A DNA stretch of 35,178 nt from contig QKED01000082.1 in assembly GCA_003252455.1 (NCBI GenBank), positions 1-35,178 of the forward strand, written 5' to 3'. The position numbers and the translations under genes were made by a program. The notes beneath the pieces are model-generated. The model had not been told where the DNA came from, made no database searches, and worked only from the letters and a program-made list of their open reading frames with translations. Source of the DNA: Gammaproteobacteria bacterium. Its GTDB lineage: Bacteria; Pseudomonadota; Gammaproteobacteria; Thiohalomonadales; Thiohalomonadaceae. Below, in pieces: positions 18,196-26,965 of this stretch. The stretch's first letter is position 1. The number at the start of each line of letters is the position of its first letter.

Positions 18196-18750
18196 CTAGG
18201 GGGTGGGGCGTTTGGCGTGTTTCGGGCGGAAGGCGGCAAGGCGTACTGGGTCGGTGTCGAGCCAGGGGCCTTCGAGCAGGTCGATGCAGTAGGGCACGGC
18301 GGGGAAGACCGCGTCGAGGCAATCCTTGATCGCCGAGGGCTTGCCCGGCAGGTTGATGATCAGGCAGCCGCCACGGGTCCCGGCGATCTGGCGCGAGAGG
18401 ATGGCGGTGGGGACGAACTTGAGCGACACCGCGCGCATCTGCTCGCCGAAGCCGTCGAGGATCTTGTCGCACACCGCCGCAGTCGCCTCCGGGGTGATGT
18501 CACGCCGCGCCGGGCCGGTACCACCTGTGGTCACCACCAGACAGCAGCCGTGCGCATCGGCCAGCTCACGTAGCACGGCCTCGACCTCGGGCTGCTCGTC
18601 GGGCACCAGCCGCTCGACCCCCTCCCAGGGGGTGGTGAGGGTCTCGCTCAGCCAGGCACGGATGGCCGGCCCACCCTCGTCCTGGTACTCGCCACGGCTG
18701 GCGCGGTCCGAGACAGTGACAATGCCGATCTTGGCCACTGCAGTACTCAT
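18196..18750 (-). CDS. mogA: Molybdopterin adenylyltransferase
   Basis: MogA adenylylates molybdopterin before molybdenum insertion during molybdenum cofactor synthesis. The 184-aa protein follows E. coli MogA closely by eye: [20 protein letters not shown] at the N-terminus, [17 protein letters not shown] (the MPT-binding motif), [16 protein letters not shown], and [11 protein letters not shown] near the C-terminus, then [11 protein letters not shown]. It lies 7 nt ahead of prmB and 21 nt after the Wzy-like gene. No other Mo-cofactor gene is in the window. Confidence 0.95.
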   Translation of the reverse strand: MSTAVAKIGIVTVSDRASRGEYQDEGGPAIRAWLSETLTTPWEGVERLVPDEQPEVEAVLRELADAHGCCLVVTTGGTGPARRDITPEATAAVCDKILDGFGEQMRAVSLKFVPTAILSRQIAGTRGGCLIINLPGKPSAIKDCLDAVFPAVPYCIDLLEGPWLDTDPVRLAAFRPKHAKRPTP

Positions 18751-18771
18751 CTCCCCTCCCCTGTCGCTCGA

Positions 18772-20265
18772 TTACATCACCACCAGGCGCTCTTCCGGCT
18801 CATCCCCATCCTCCGCGTGATTACCCGGATTGAGGTGGGCGGTGAGCCAGGGGAGCGCCAGAATGACCATGAAGGTCAGGGCTATGGCGGGAATTTGCAA
18901 GGGAAAATCCACCGTGAGCTGGATCAGCAGCGCGACGATGGACATCATCACGCCAAAGGTGATGCCACGCATGGTAGGGCTATGGCGTCGGTAGTGCACC
19001 CGCAGCGCAGTGACAAAGGCAAGGGAGACGAAGGTGGCGAGGATGAGAAAGCCGATGATGCCGTTCTCGGCGGTGAACTCCAGGTAATCGTTGTGCCCAT
19101 GGTCGATATACCCCCCCAAGTAGATGCGTACCTTGTAACGGGTGAGTGCGGCCTGATAGCTGCCTGGGCCGGTACCGAGGAGAGGATAATCACGGATCAG
19201 CGCAAGGGTTGCCTCGTTGTACTCAGCACGGTCGGAGGTCTCCAGGTCGGTCCTCCCGATGCGTTCCACCACCTGACTGAGGCCGAACCAGGAGCCCACC
19301 ACCAGGATATCGATGACGATCAGGCTGACGATCAGGCGCACAGTACGTCGACTGGCGTGCTTGGAGGTGAAAAGCGCCAACAACCCCACCAGCAACAGGC
19401 TGGCGAAAAAGGCGGCATTACCCATACGTGAGTGGGTCATTACCACCGCGACGACCATCACCATCAGATAGAGACGTAGACGCAGGTCGGCACTAAAGAG
19501 CCAATTGAGCACGGCACGGGCACGCGCCTTCCACGTGGCGAGGCTACCGGTGTAGGGGCGCGCCAGCAACAGCCCAATACCGAGACCTAGACAGAGGTTG
19601 AGGTAGGCGGCCAAGTGGGTGCGTGCGACGAAGGTACCGGTGGCGAGGCCGCGCATGTAGTCCTTCTCCACCAAAAAGCCGTATTCGAGTCCAGTAAGCA
19701 CCATACTGGCGCCATAGGCGGCCTGGAACAGCCCGGAGAAGACCAGCACGCGGATCAACAGCACCATGCGCCGTTCACTGCGTACTAGTAAAAGGGTGAG
19801 GAGGAACATCAGCACATAGCTGCTACCCTTGAGCAGCGCCTGCTCGGTACCGTCCGGCTGTAGACTCAGCGGGAACCAGGCAGTGTCACGAAAGCCGGCC
19901 ACCTGGGCATACATCTCGGCGGTATTGGGCGAAACGAGGGCGATCAGACCCGGAGGTAGGGGGATCAGATAGAGCCCTTGATAGAGTAGCCAGACCCCGA
20001 GCAGGATGAGCGGCGTGCGGGCGCGAAGAATGATTTGAGGGATATGCACTTGGCCACGCATCAACAGTAGCAGCCATCCGGCCACTAGCGTGTAGACCCA
20101 GATATCCATAACCCCCCAGGCCCAGGCGCGCACCCCGGCGTTGGGTATCGGCGCCCACACCAGTAATACGAGAAAACCCCAAAAGATGAGATTGTCGGGC
20201 TGCTTGCCCCGCGCCTGTGGCTTTTTCGCCCACTCCTGTTCGGTATCGACGCCCTGACCAAACAT
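18772..20265 (-). CDS. O-antigen ligase/polymerase family membrane protein (Wzy_C)
   Basis: A 497-aa polytopic inner-membrane protein with about 10-12 hydrophobic segments. It shows the signature of the Wzy_C/WaaL family in its large periplasmic loop: THSRMGNAAFF, YPLLGTGPGSYQ, and HGHNDYLEFTAENGIIGF. Members ligate or polymerise undecaprenyl-linked glycans (O-antigen, exopolysaccharide) or glycosylate pilin. The substrate cannot be told from sequence. Both termini are charged and cytoplasmic-looking, and the C-terminus is acidic (EDGDEPEERLVVM). No glycosyltransferase genes are adjacent, so it is an isolated copy. A 204-nt non-coding gap with a small palindrome precedes it. Confidence 0.9.
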   Translation of the reverse strand: MFGQGVDTEQEWAKKPQARGKQPDNLIFWGFLVLLVWAPIPNAGVRAWAWGVMDIWVYTLVAGWLLLLMRGQVHIPQIILRARTPLILLGVWLLYQGLYLIPLPPGLIALVSPNTAEMYAQVAGFRDTAWFPLSLQPDGTEQALLKGSSYVLMFLLTLLLVRSERRMVLLIRVLVFSGLFQAAYGASMVLTGLEYGFLVEKDYMRGLATGTFVARTHLAAYLNLCLGLGIGLLLARPYTGSLATWKARARAVLNWLFSADLRLRLYLMVMVVAVVMTHSRMGNAAFFASLLLVGLLALFTSKHASRRTVRLIVSLIVIDILVVGSWFGLSQVVERIGRTDLETSDRAEYNEATLALIRDYPLLGTGPGSYQAALTRYKVRIYLGGYIDHGHNDYLEFTAENGIIGFLILATFVSLAFVTALRVHYRRHSPTMRGITFGVMMSIVALLIQLTVDFPLQIPAIALTFMVILALPWLTAHLNPGNHAEDGDEPEERLVVM

Positions 20266-20407
20266 CCGTTACGCCTCGGTTATTACCAGCAAATCAATCC
20301 CCTCGGGGAGTCCGAGGCGGGCTGCATTATGGCATAGATAGCCCTTGTGGATGCCAACGGATGCCACATTTGCGTCCGCGACAATCTGTTGCAACCCCTT
20401 GATCGGG

Positions 20408-20422
20408 CGTGACTAGGTCACG
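20408..20422. promoter_or_regulatory. Short palindrome upstream of the Wzy-like gene
   Basis: CGTGAC-TAG-GTCACG is a perfect 6-bp inverted repeat in the 204-nt gap (20266-20469) between amrS and the Wzy-like gene. It could be an operator or part of the amrS terminator. Nothing else recognisable was found in this gap. Confidence 0.35.
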
Positions 20423-20469
20423 TGGTAGGCGTCATTTAAACCACCCAGGTGATACCTTGGGCACCCACT

Positions 20470-21582
20470 TTAGGACCCGAGCTGGATCGGACGCCGACGC
20501 CGCCCCCAATCCCCCGGGGCAGGGGGAAAATGGCCTGCGCAGAGGGCCCCACACACCTTACACGCCCCACTCGCATCGAGACCCCAGTGGGTGAGCAGAT
20601 ACCAGTCGCGCCCGATGAGCCGCTCACCACAACTGGCGCAGTAGGTCGTATCCCCCTCGGGGTCGTGCACATTGCCAACATATACATGCTTCAACCCCTG
20701 CTCCAGGGCGATATGACGCGCCAAGCGCAGGGTCGCGACACTGGTAGCAGGGCGATCACGCAGCTTGTAATCGGGGTGAAAGGCGGTGAAGTGCAGTGGC
20801 ACCTGCGGCCCCAACGCCTCCGCCACCCAGCGACTGAGCGCCTCCAGCTCGATGGCCGAGTCGTTCTCGCCCGGGATCAACAGGGTGGTCAGCTCCAGCC
20901 AGACGGGGGTCTCGTGGTGCAGATAGAGTAAGGTGTCCAGCACCGGCTGCAGGTGCCCACCGGTGAGCTGATGGTAGAAGCGCTCACTGAACGCCTTGAG
21001 GTCGATATTCGCCGCATCCATCTGCGCGTAGAACTCACGCCGGGGGGCGTCGCATACATATCCGGCACTCACCGCCACCGAGGCGATGCCCCGCTCGCGG
21101 CAGGCGATGGCGGTATCGATGGCGTATTCATGGAACACCACCGGGTCGTTGTAGGTGTAGGCGACGCTGCGCACCCCCAGGTCGGCCGCAGTCTGTGCCA
21201 GTAACTCGGGGCTGGCGGCATCGGCCAGTGTATCGGTCTGTCGCGAGTGGCTGATGTCCCAGTTCTGGCAGAATTTGCACGCGAGATTGCAGCCAGCGGT
21301 ACCGAAAGAGAGCACCGGCGAACCAGGATAGAAGTGGTAGAGTGGCTTCTTTTCGATGGGGTCGATGCAAAATCCGCTGGAGCGCCCGTAACTGGCCAAC
21401 ACCAGCTCCCCCGCCAGATTGCCACGTACGAAGCAGAGCCCACGCTGCCCCTCGGCGAGGTGGCAGGCACGCGGACAGAGGTCACACTGTACGCGACCAT
21501 CCCCCAGTGCGTGCCAGTAACGGGTAGGGACGATACTCCCCGGCGGGGCATCCTCGCGCCGCAGGGTGTGACTCGACGACAT
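20470..21582 (-). CDS. amrS: AmmeMemoRadiSam system radical SAM enzyme
   Basis: A 370-aa radical SAM protein with the AmrS layout. N-terminal cysteines (Cys33, 36, 40, 50: CDLCPRAC and GLC) precede the SAM-cluster motif CNLACKFCQNWD (Cys98, Cys102, Cys105). The core follows with AYTYNDPVVFHEYA and NIDLKAFSERFY, and the C-terminus carries CASCGERLIG and CKVCGALC. Homologues are often labelled pyruvate formate-lyase activating enzyme, but gene context argues for AmrS: it is divergent from the Memo and AMMECR1 genes, 84 nt apart. The chemical product of this three-part system is not established. Confidence 0.94.
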   Translation of the reverse strand: MSSSHTLRREDAPPGSIVPTRYWHALGDGRVQCDLCPRACHLAEGQRGLCFVRGNLAGELVLASYGRSSGFCIDPIEKKPLYHFYPGSPVLSFGTAGCNLACKFCQNWDISHSRQTDTLADAASPELLAQTAADLGVRSVAYTYNDPVVFHEYAIDTAIACRERGIASVAVSAGYVCDAPRREFYAQMDAANIDLKAFSERFYHQLTGGHLQPVLDTLLYLHHETPVWLELTTLLIPGENDSAIELEALSRWVAEALGPQVPLHFTAFHPDYKLRDRPATSVATLRLARHIALEQGLKHVYVGNVHDPEGDTTYCASCGERLIGRDWYLLTHWGLDASGACKVCGALCAGHFPPAPGDWGRRRRPIQLGS

Positions 21583-21666
21583 GGCGGCTCCTAGCCCCCA
21601 GGAGGCGGGGGACGGCTATGCTAGCGGTACGACTCAACAACAATAGTGTGCAGTGAGGCCTCTGTC

Positions 21667-22470
21667 ATGCCGACCCTACGCCCCCCCGCGGTGGCCGGGC
21701 TCTTCTACCCCGACGACCCGGCGACCTTGCAACGGGAGGTCGACCGCCTCCTCGCGGCGGCCCCCCACCCGAGTGCCCCGACAGCGATCAAGGCACTGGT
21801 GGTGCCCCACGCTGGCTATGTCTACTCCGGCGCCACCGCCGCCCGCGCCTTCGCCGAGCTGACACCACAGGCGGACACGATAGAACGGGTGATCCTCCTC
21901 GGCCCGGCCCACCGCGTCGGCTTTCTCGGCCTGGCGCTGGCCGATACCCAGAGCTTTGTCACCCCCCTGGGCCCGGTCCCCCTCGATCTGGAGGCAAGCG
22001 CTCTGATCGCATCTCTGCCCCAGGTACATACCCTCGCCACGGCGCATCAACTGGAGCACAGCCTGGAGGTACAACTGCCCTTTCTGCAGCGCGTACTCGG
22101 TGCGTTCAAACTGCTGCCACTGGTGGTAGGAGAGGCACAGCCACAGGAGGTGGCCGAGGTGCTCGACCGGCTCTGGGGCGGACCCGAGACGCTCATCGTA
22201 GTAAGCAGCGACCTGAGTCACTACCTCCCCTATGCGCAGGCGCAGCGGCGCGACCGCCACACCTGTCAGGCCGTGGAGGCACTCGACGAGACGGCCATCG
22301 GCGAGCAGGACGCCTGTGGCCGCCATCCGCTGCGCGGCCTGCTGCGCTGCGCCAAGGCCCACCACCTCACCGCCACCACCCTGGCCCTGTGCAACTCCGG
22401 CGACGGGATCGGCGACCGACAACGGGTGGTGGGCTATGGGGCCTGGCGCTTTTGCGAGGCAGAGGCATGA
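21667..22470 (+). CDS. amrB: AmmeMemoRadiSam system protein B (Memo family)
   Basis: A 267-aa Memo-like protein, a fold related to non-heme-iron extradiol dioxygenases. Motifs: RPPAVAGLFYPDDP at the start, VPHAGYVYSG (His48), LLGPAHRVGF, EHSLEVQLPFLQ, VSSDLSHYLPY (Asp/His) and CGRHPLRGLL (Cys), matching the putative metal-ligand positions of the family. The ATG at 21667 is chosen because GAGG lies 8 nt upstream; GTG at 21646 is in frame but poorly supported. The stop TGA overlaps the ATG of the AMMECR1 gene, so the two are translationally coupled. Its role in bacteria is not established. Confidence 0.93.
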   Translation: MPTLRPPAVAGLFYPDDPATLQREVDRLLAAAPHPSAPTAIKALVVPHAGYVYSGATAARAFAELTPQADTIERVILLGPAHRVGFLGLALADTQSFVTPLGPVPLDLEASALIASLPQVHTLATAHQLEHSLEVQLPFLQRVLGAFKLLPLVVGEAQPQEVAEVLDRLWGGPETLIVVSSDLSHYLPYAQAQRRDRHTCQAVEALDETAIGEQDACGRHPLRGLLRCAKAHHLTATTLALCNSGDGIGDRQRVVGYGAWRFCEAEA

Positions 22471-23036
22471 ATCACTACAACGACACCCAGCGCCACGCGC
22501 TGCTCGACCTGGCGCGCACCTCGATCCGCCACGGCCTCGACCTGGGCCGCCCCCTGGAGCCGCCCCATCCCCCCCACGACGCGGCCCTGCTGGCACCGCG
22601 TGCCAGCTTCGTCACCCTGCACCACGAGGGTGAACTACGCGGCTGCATCGGCACCCTGGAGGCGCAACGCCCACTCTATCTCGACGTGGCCCACAACGCC
22701 TATGCCGCCGCCTTTCGCGACCCGCGCTTTTCGCCCCTATTGGCGCCGGAGTATGCAGACCTGCGCCTACACATCGCCATCCTCACACCACCAGTGCCCC
22801 TAGTGACGACGGACGAAGCCGCACTGCTCGCCGCACTGCGCCCCGGGGTGGATGGGGTGATCTTGGAGGAGGGCCGCCACCGTGCCACCTTCCTACCCGC
22901 CGTGTGGGCGCAACTCCCCTCCCCGGAAGAGTTTCTCCTGCACCTCAAGTACAAGGCAGGACTGGGCGCGGGGTACTGGTCTCCCGATCTGCGCGTGAGC
23001 ACCTACCAGACTGAGGCCTTTGGCGACGAGGGGTAA
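22467..23036 (+). CDS. amrA: AmmeMemoRadiSam system protein A (AMMECR1 domain)
   Basis: A 189-aa AMMECR1-domain protein. The invariant LRGCIGTLE motif is at about residues 56-64, followed by VAHNAYAAAFRDPRFSPL and VDGVILEEGRHRATFLPAVW, then PEEFLLHLKYKAGL. The start ATG overlaps the Memo stop by 4 nt (ATGA at 22467-22470). The frame is open further upstream, but that part is the shadow of the Memo gene. Together with Memo and the divergent radical SAM gene it completes the AmmeMemoRadiSam triad. Function is unknown; a modification or ligand-handling role is speculation. Confidence 0.93.
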   Translation: MNHYNDTQRHALLDLARTSIRHGLDLGRPLEPPHPPHDAALLAPRASFVTLHHEGELRGCIGTLEAQRPLYLDVAHNAYAAAFRDPRFSPLLAPEYADLRLHIAILTPPVPLVTTDEAALLAALRPGVDGVILEEGRHRATFLPAVWAQLPSPEEFLLHLKYKAGLGAGYWSPDLRVSTYQTEAFGDEG

Positions 23037-23142
23037 GAACGGATAGAACGAGTCGGGCAGCGGGGAGAGAATGCGACCGACACCCCACGTAGGGCAGCGG
23101 ACCCGCGTCGCACGGCCGCACGCGACCGACGGTCACAGCGCC

Positions 23143-24228
23143 TCAGATGGTGTCGATCAGGAGCTTGCCGAGGTCCGGCAGGCTAAAGACCTTGTCGACC
23201 AGACCGCGCTCGGTCACCGAACCGGGCATACCGTAGACCACGCAGCTCTGCTCGTCCTGGGCCCAGAGGGTGGCACCGAAGCGTTTGAGCTCCTCGGCCC
23301 CGAGGGTGCCATCGGTGCCCATACCGGTGAGGACGATGGCCAGCGCCTTCTTGGGAAAGAAGCGTGCAGCCGAGGTGAAGGAGCGGTCCACCGAGGGGAC
23401 ATAGTTGTCGCCTGGCTGCGGCTCAGTGAGCTTGATGCGCGTCTCGTTGCCGTGATGACTCAACTCCAGGTGACGTCCGCCAGGGGCCAGGTAGGCGCAC
23501 CCCGGACGCAGCAGCTCGCCGTGTCGCGCCTCCATCACCTCGATGGCGCACAGCTCGTTGAGGCGCTGGGCGAAGAGTGGGGTAAAGCTGGCCGGCATGT
23601 GCTGCACCAGCAGCAGCGGCACCGGAAACTCCTTGGGCAACTGAATGAGCAGCTCCTGCACCGCCATCGGCCCGCCGGTAGAGGCGCCGATGAGTACCAC
23701 TTCAAAGTCGGAGTGACGGATGCCGCTGGTCATGTTGCGCAACGGGCGCGGCAGGCGTGGAGCGAGATAGGGGTTACGATAACGCATTGGCAGGCCGTGC
23801 CCACCGATGGCGACCACCTTGTCGCAGATCTCGCAACCCACCTGGTCACGCTTGCGGCTGAAGATGCCGTAGCGCTTGGGCAGGTAGTCCACCGCGCCAT
23901 ACTCCAGCGCCTCCAGGGTGGTGCGTGCCCCCTGGGTGGTGAGCGAGGAGAACATCAGGATCGGCGTCGGGCGGGTGGTCATGATGCGCTGAATGGCGCC
24001 GATGCCATCCATCACCGGCATCTCCACATCCATGGTGATCACATCGGGCTGCAACTCCAGAGTCAGCTCCACCGCCTTGGCGCCGTTCTCCGCCGTACCC
24101 ACCACCTCCAGTCGCGGATCGGCGTTGAGGATCAACGAGAGGGTCCGGCGCAGAAAGGTGGAGTCATCCACCACCAATACGCGGATCCGCTTGGCGGTCA
24201 TGTACTCAGGCTCCAACATGTCCAGCAT
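23143..24228 (-). CDS. cheB: Chemotaxis methylesterase/glutamine deamidase CheB
   Basis: CheB removes methyl groups from chemoreceptor glutamates and deamidates receptor glutamines. The 361-aa protein has an N-terminal receiver domain (acidic pair Asp21/Asp22, phospho-acceptor Asp67 in TMDVEMP, VDYLPK near 113-118) and a C-terminal methylesterase domain with the catalytic triad Ser183 (IGASTGGP), His210 (VQHMP) and Asp306 (GMGTDG). A CEIC pair (Cys132, Cys135) sits in the linker. The start at 24228 has AGAGG 7 nt upstream; ATG 24201 is an alternative. No cheR, cheA, cheW or receptor gene is adjacent, so this is an isolated copy. It ends facing amrA. Confidence 0.95.
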   Translation of the reverse strand: MLDMLEPEYMTAKRIRVLVVDDSTFLRRTLSLILNADPRLEVVGTAENGAKAVELTLELQPDVITMDVEMPVMDGIGAIQRIMTTRPTPILMFSSLTTQGARTTLEALEYGAVDYLPKRYGIFSRKRDQVGCEICDKVVAIGGHGLPMRYRNPYLAPRLPRPLRNMTSGIRHSDFEVVLIGASTGGPMAVQELLIQLPKEFPVPLLLVQHMPASFTPLFAQRLNELCAIEVMEARHGELLRPGCAYLAPGGRHLELSHHGNETRIKLTEPQPGDNYVPSVDRSFTSAARFFPKKALAIVLTGMGTDGTLGAEELKRFGATLWAQDEQSCVVYGMPGSVTERGLVDKVFSLPDLGKLLIDTI

Positions 24229-24297
24229 GGCGACACCTCTTGCTCAGGGGCAGACCCGACACCGCCCATATCGGGGCCAGAGACAGGACGACGGACC

Positions 24298-24852
24298 TCA
24301 TGCGCCCACCCCACGCAGCAGATGGGCACGGTAGTGGCGCAGCTCATCGATGGATTCGCGGATGTCGTCCAGTGCACGGTGGGTGTCTTGTTTCTGCACC
24401 CCCTCCAACACCTGCGGAGCCCAGCGCTTGGCCAGCTCCTTGAGGGTCGAGACATCCAGATTACGGTAGTGGAACCACCCCTCCAGCTCAGGCATCAGCC
24501 GCGCCATGAAGCGTCGGTCCTGACAGATGCTGTTGCCACACAGGGGTGAGGCCCCCTTGGGCACGTATTGGGCGATGAAGTCGAGGGTCAGGCGCTCTGC
24601 CTCGGCGGTATCTACCTGGCTCTCGCGCACCCGCTGGGTGAGGCCGGAGGCGCCGTGGTGAGTGGTGTTCCACTCATCCATACCCGCCAGCACCACATCG
24701 CTGTGATGGATGGCCAACACCGGCCCCTCGGCCACCAACACCAACTCACTGTCGGTAATCAGGGTGGCGATCTCGATGATCTGATCGTTGAACGGGTCGA
24801 GCCCGGTCATCTCCAGATCGATCCAGACCAGATGGGTGGCGGATAGGGCCAT
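24298..24852 (-). CDS. orn: Oligoribonuclease
   Basis: Orn is the 3'-5' exonuclease that degrades short RNAs and pGpG from cyclic di-GMP turnover, and is essential in many gammaproteobacteria. The 184-aa protein has the DEDDh signature: [11 protein letters not shown] (Asp and Glu at residues 11 and 13), [11 protein letters not shown] with the second Asp, and THRALDDI with the catalytic His and Asp. Length is standard. It is followed by cheB on the same strand with a 69-nt gap, and is divergent from the M48 protease gene across a 188-nt AT-richer promoter region. Confidence 0.97.
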   Translation of the reverse strand: MALSATHLVWIDLEMTGLDPFNDQIIEIATLITDSELVLVAEGPVLAIHHSDVVLAGMDEWNTTHHGASGLTQRVRESQVDTAEAERLTLDFIAQYVPKGASPLCGNSICQDRRFMARLMPELEGWFHYRNLDVSTLKELAKRWAPQVLEGVQKQDTHRALDDIRESIDELRHYRAHLLRGVGA

Positions 24853-24933
24853 GTAGCGTACCTAGGTCTCGTTATTCGAATGTTTGGCAGTTTAGCAAAA
24901 GCATTTTTGCGCCAAGCGTGACGAGTCAAAACA

Positions 24934-24999
24934 ATTGTCACATCTCACCTGGGGTTAAATTTACTCGGTACAAGGGCTTTGCCTGACACATCGCGTCAG
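24934..24999 (+). promoter_or_regulatory. Candidate promoter and inverted repeat ahead of the M48 protease operon
   Basis: TTGTCA is followed 15-16 nt later by an AT-rich TTAAATTT, a plausible sigma-70 pair in an otherwise GC-rich setting. Downstream, CTGAC (24983-24987) and GTCAG (24995-24999) form a small inverted repeat. The whole 24853-25040 gap holds no gene. The element is inferred from pattern alone. Confidence 0.4.
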
Positions 25000-25040
25000 A
25001 ATCCCTTACCATGGACGCCTGTGCACCAGCGAGTGACCCC

Positions 25041-26288
25041 ATGTCCAGCTTTACCCTCCTCTTCCTTGCCCTGCTGCTCGTCGGCAGCGGGCTGCAGCTC
25101 TACCTAGCCTGGCGCCATGGGCGCCACGTGGCGGCCCACCGCGATGCCGTGCCGAGTGCCTTCGTCGACCGCATCAGCCTGCAGGAGCACCAATTGGCGG
25201 CCGACTACACCACCGCCAAGGTACGACTGGAGCTGGTCGGAATCCTCTGGTCCAGCCTACTACTCCTGCTCTGGACCCTAGGCGGCGGCCTGCAGTGGCT
25301 CGATCAGCGCTGGGACGCCCTGGAGCTCTCACCCCTCTGGCACGGGACCGGCTTCATGCTCAGTGCCCTACTGCTGATGGGGCTACTCGACCTACCGCTA
25401 TCGCTCTACCGCACCTTCGTCATCGAACAACGCTTCGGTTTCAATAAGAGTAGCTGGGCGCTCTGGATCGGCGACCTGTTCAAATCCACCCTGCTCTCGC
25501 TGCTCATCGGCGTCCCCCTGTTGTTGCTCGTACTCTGGCTGATGGGCAACGCCGGTCCACTCTGGTGGCTGTGGGTATGGCTGGTATGGAGCGGCTTCGG
25601 CCTGCTCATGCTGTGGGCCTACCCCGCCTTCATCGCGCCGTTGTTCAACAAGTTCTCCAACCTGGAAAACCCCGAACTCGAAAGCGCCATCCGCGACCTC
25701 CTGACCCGCTGCGGCTTCGCCTTTCAGGGGGTCTTCGTGATGGATGGCTCACGGCGCAGCAGCCACGGCAACGCCTACTTCACCGGGCTTGGCAACAACA
25801 AGCGCATCGTCTTCTACGACACCCTGTTAAAGGCCCTCGGGCAGAACGAGATCGTCGCCGTACTGGCCCACGAACTCGGCCACTTCCGCCGCAAGCACGT
25901 GCGCCAGCGCATGATCATCATGTTCGCGAGCAGTTTTCTCGGCCTCGCCCTGCTCGGCTGGCTCAGCGGACAGAGCTGGTTTTTCAACGACCTCGGTCTC
26001 ACCACCCCATCACTGCACGGGGCACTGATGCTCTTCCTGTTAGTGGTACCGGTGTTCACCTTCTTCACCCAGCCGCTGCTGGCCGCGCACATGCGCAAGC
26101 ACGAGTTCGAGGCCGACGACTTCGCCGCCGCACAGAGCGACGCGCGTGACCTCATCCGCGCCCTGGTCAAGCTCTACCAAGACAACGCCAGTACCCTCAC
26201 CCCCGACCCCTGGTACTCGGCGTTCCACGACAGCCACCCGCCCGCAGCGGTGCGCATCGACCATTTGTCGGCTAGAATCGCCCCATAA
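25041..26288 (+). CDS. M48 family membrane metalloprotease (Ste24/CAAX protease 1-like)
   Basis: An integral-membrane zinc protease of 415 aa from ATG 25041. It has several N-terminal membrane segments, the family sequence LYRTFVIEQRFGFNKSSW, the zinc motif AHELGHFRRKH (HELGH) and the downstream glutamate ligand in KHEFEADDFA. C-terminal SAFHDSHPPAAVRIDHL is also typical. Eukaryotic Ste24 trims prenylated proteins; bacteria have no such substrates and the role is probably membrane-protein quality control. The start is uncertain: ATG 25011 adds 10 residues, and neither start has a strong ribosome-binding site. It is first in a plus-strand run with a cytochrome c, phhB and rsgA. Confidence 0.9.
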   Translation: MSSFTLLFLALLLVGSGLQLYLAWRHGRHVAAHRDAVPSAFVDRISLQEHQLAADYTTAKVRLELVGILWSSLLLLLWTLGGGLQWLDQRWDALELSPLWHGTGFMLSALLLMGLLDLPLSLYRTFVIEQRFGFNKSSWALWIGDLFKSTLLSLLIGVPLLLLVLWLMGNAGPLWWLWVWLVWSGFGLLMLWAYPAFIAPLFNKFSNLENPELESAIRDLLTRCGFAFQGVFVMDGSRRSSHGNAYFTGLGNNKRIVFYDTLLKALGQNEIVAVLAHELGHFRRKHVRQRMIIMFASSFLGLALLGWLSGQSWFFNDLGLTTPSLHGALMLFLLVVPVFTFFTQPLLAAHMRKHEFEADDFAAAQSDARDLIRALVKLYQDNASTLTPDPWYSAFHDSHPPAAVRIDHLSARIAP

Positions 26289-26314
26289 ACGCCCTATTTC
26301 AGGAGAGTTGCCCC

Positions 26315-26620
26315 ATGCGCCGCCTCATCGCCCTGCTGCTCCTTGCGAACCTGGCCCCGCTCGGCGCCCATGCCGCCGAAGCCCCCGACGCCAAGGCCCT
26401 GCACGCCGCCAACTGTACCGCCTGCCACGCCTCGCGCTTTGGTGGCGATGCCAACCTCATCTACACCCGCAGCGACCGCCGGGTACAGAGTCTCACGGCC
26501 CTCGGCAAGCAGGTACGCTTCTGCAAGGACACCATCGGCCTCACCTGGTTCGATGAAGAGGTCAACGGCATGATCGACTACCTCAACACCACCTACTACC
26601 ACTTCCCCACCGACAAATAA
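26315..26620 (+). CDS. Small periplasmic c-type cytochrome
   Basis: A 101-aa exported monoheme protein. It has a signal peptide ending AHA, then one heme-binding CTACH (Cys34, Cys37, His38). The C-terminal helix is WFDEEVNGMIDYLNTTYY. No methionine stands where a class I cytochrome normally supplies the sixth heme ligand; a cysteine (Cys70, VRFCKD) lies near there instead. The start has AGGAGA 8 nt upstream. It lies 26 nt after the protease gene and 9 nt before phhB. It probably carries electrons in the periplasm; the redox partner is unknown. Confidence 0.92.
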   Translation: MRRLIALLLLANLAPLGAHAAEAPDAKALHAANCTACHASRFGGDANLIYTRSDRRVQSLTALGKQVRFCKDTIGLTWFDEEVNGMIDYLNTTYYHFPTDK

Positions 26621-26629
26621 GACGCCGCC

Positions 26630-26962
26630 ATGAATGACCTCGCCGCCCGCCGTTGTACCCTCCTCGAACCGACCGACAAGCCCCTCAGCGAAGAGGAGGT
26701 GAGGCAGTACCTCGAACGTCTGGGCGGCTGGGAGTTGAGCGAGGATCGCCACGCCATCCACCGCAGCTTCGCGTTTCAGGACTACTACCAGACCATGGCC
26801 TTTGTAAACGGCGTGGTCTGGATCGCCCACCACGAAGACCACCACCCCCACCTCAGCGTCAGCTACGACAAGGTGGTCATCACCTACAGCACCCACGTCA
26901 TCGGTGGCCTCTCGCTCAACGACATGGTCTGCGCCGCCAAGGTCGATCGCCTCCTCGCCTGA
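26630..26962 (+). CDS. phhB: Pterin-4a-carbinolamine dehydratase
   Basis: PhhB dehydrates 4a-hydroxytetrahydrobiopterin to recycle the pterin used by phenylalanine hydroxylase; homologues without phhA are common. The 110-aa protein has the family active-site region AHHEDHHPHLSVSYDKV (His-rich) and the C-terminal TYSTHVIGGLSLNDM. Length is standard. It lies 9 nt after the cytochrome gene and 3 nt before rsgA, so it is in the same operon. No phhA is seen in the window. Confidence 0.94.
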   Translation: MNDLAARRCTLLEPTDKPLSEEEVRQYLERLGGWELSEDRHAIHRSFAFQDYYQTMAFVNGVVWIAHHEDHHPHLSVSYDKVVITYSTHVIGGLSLNDMVCAAKVDRLLA

Positions 26963-26965
26963 CCC

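Noticed and set aside
23107-23126. Terminator between convergent amrA and cheB
   Set aside because: GTCGC/GCGAC around a self-complementary core can pair, but the stem is short and has no T-tract.
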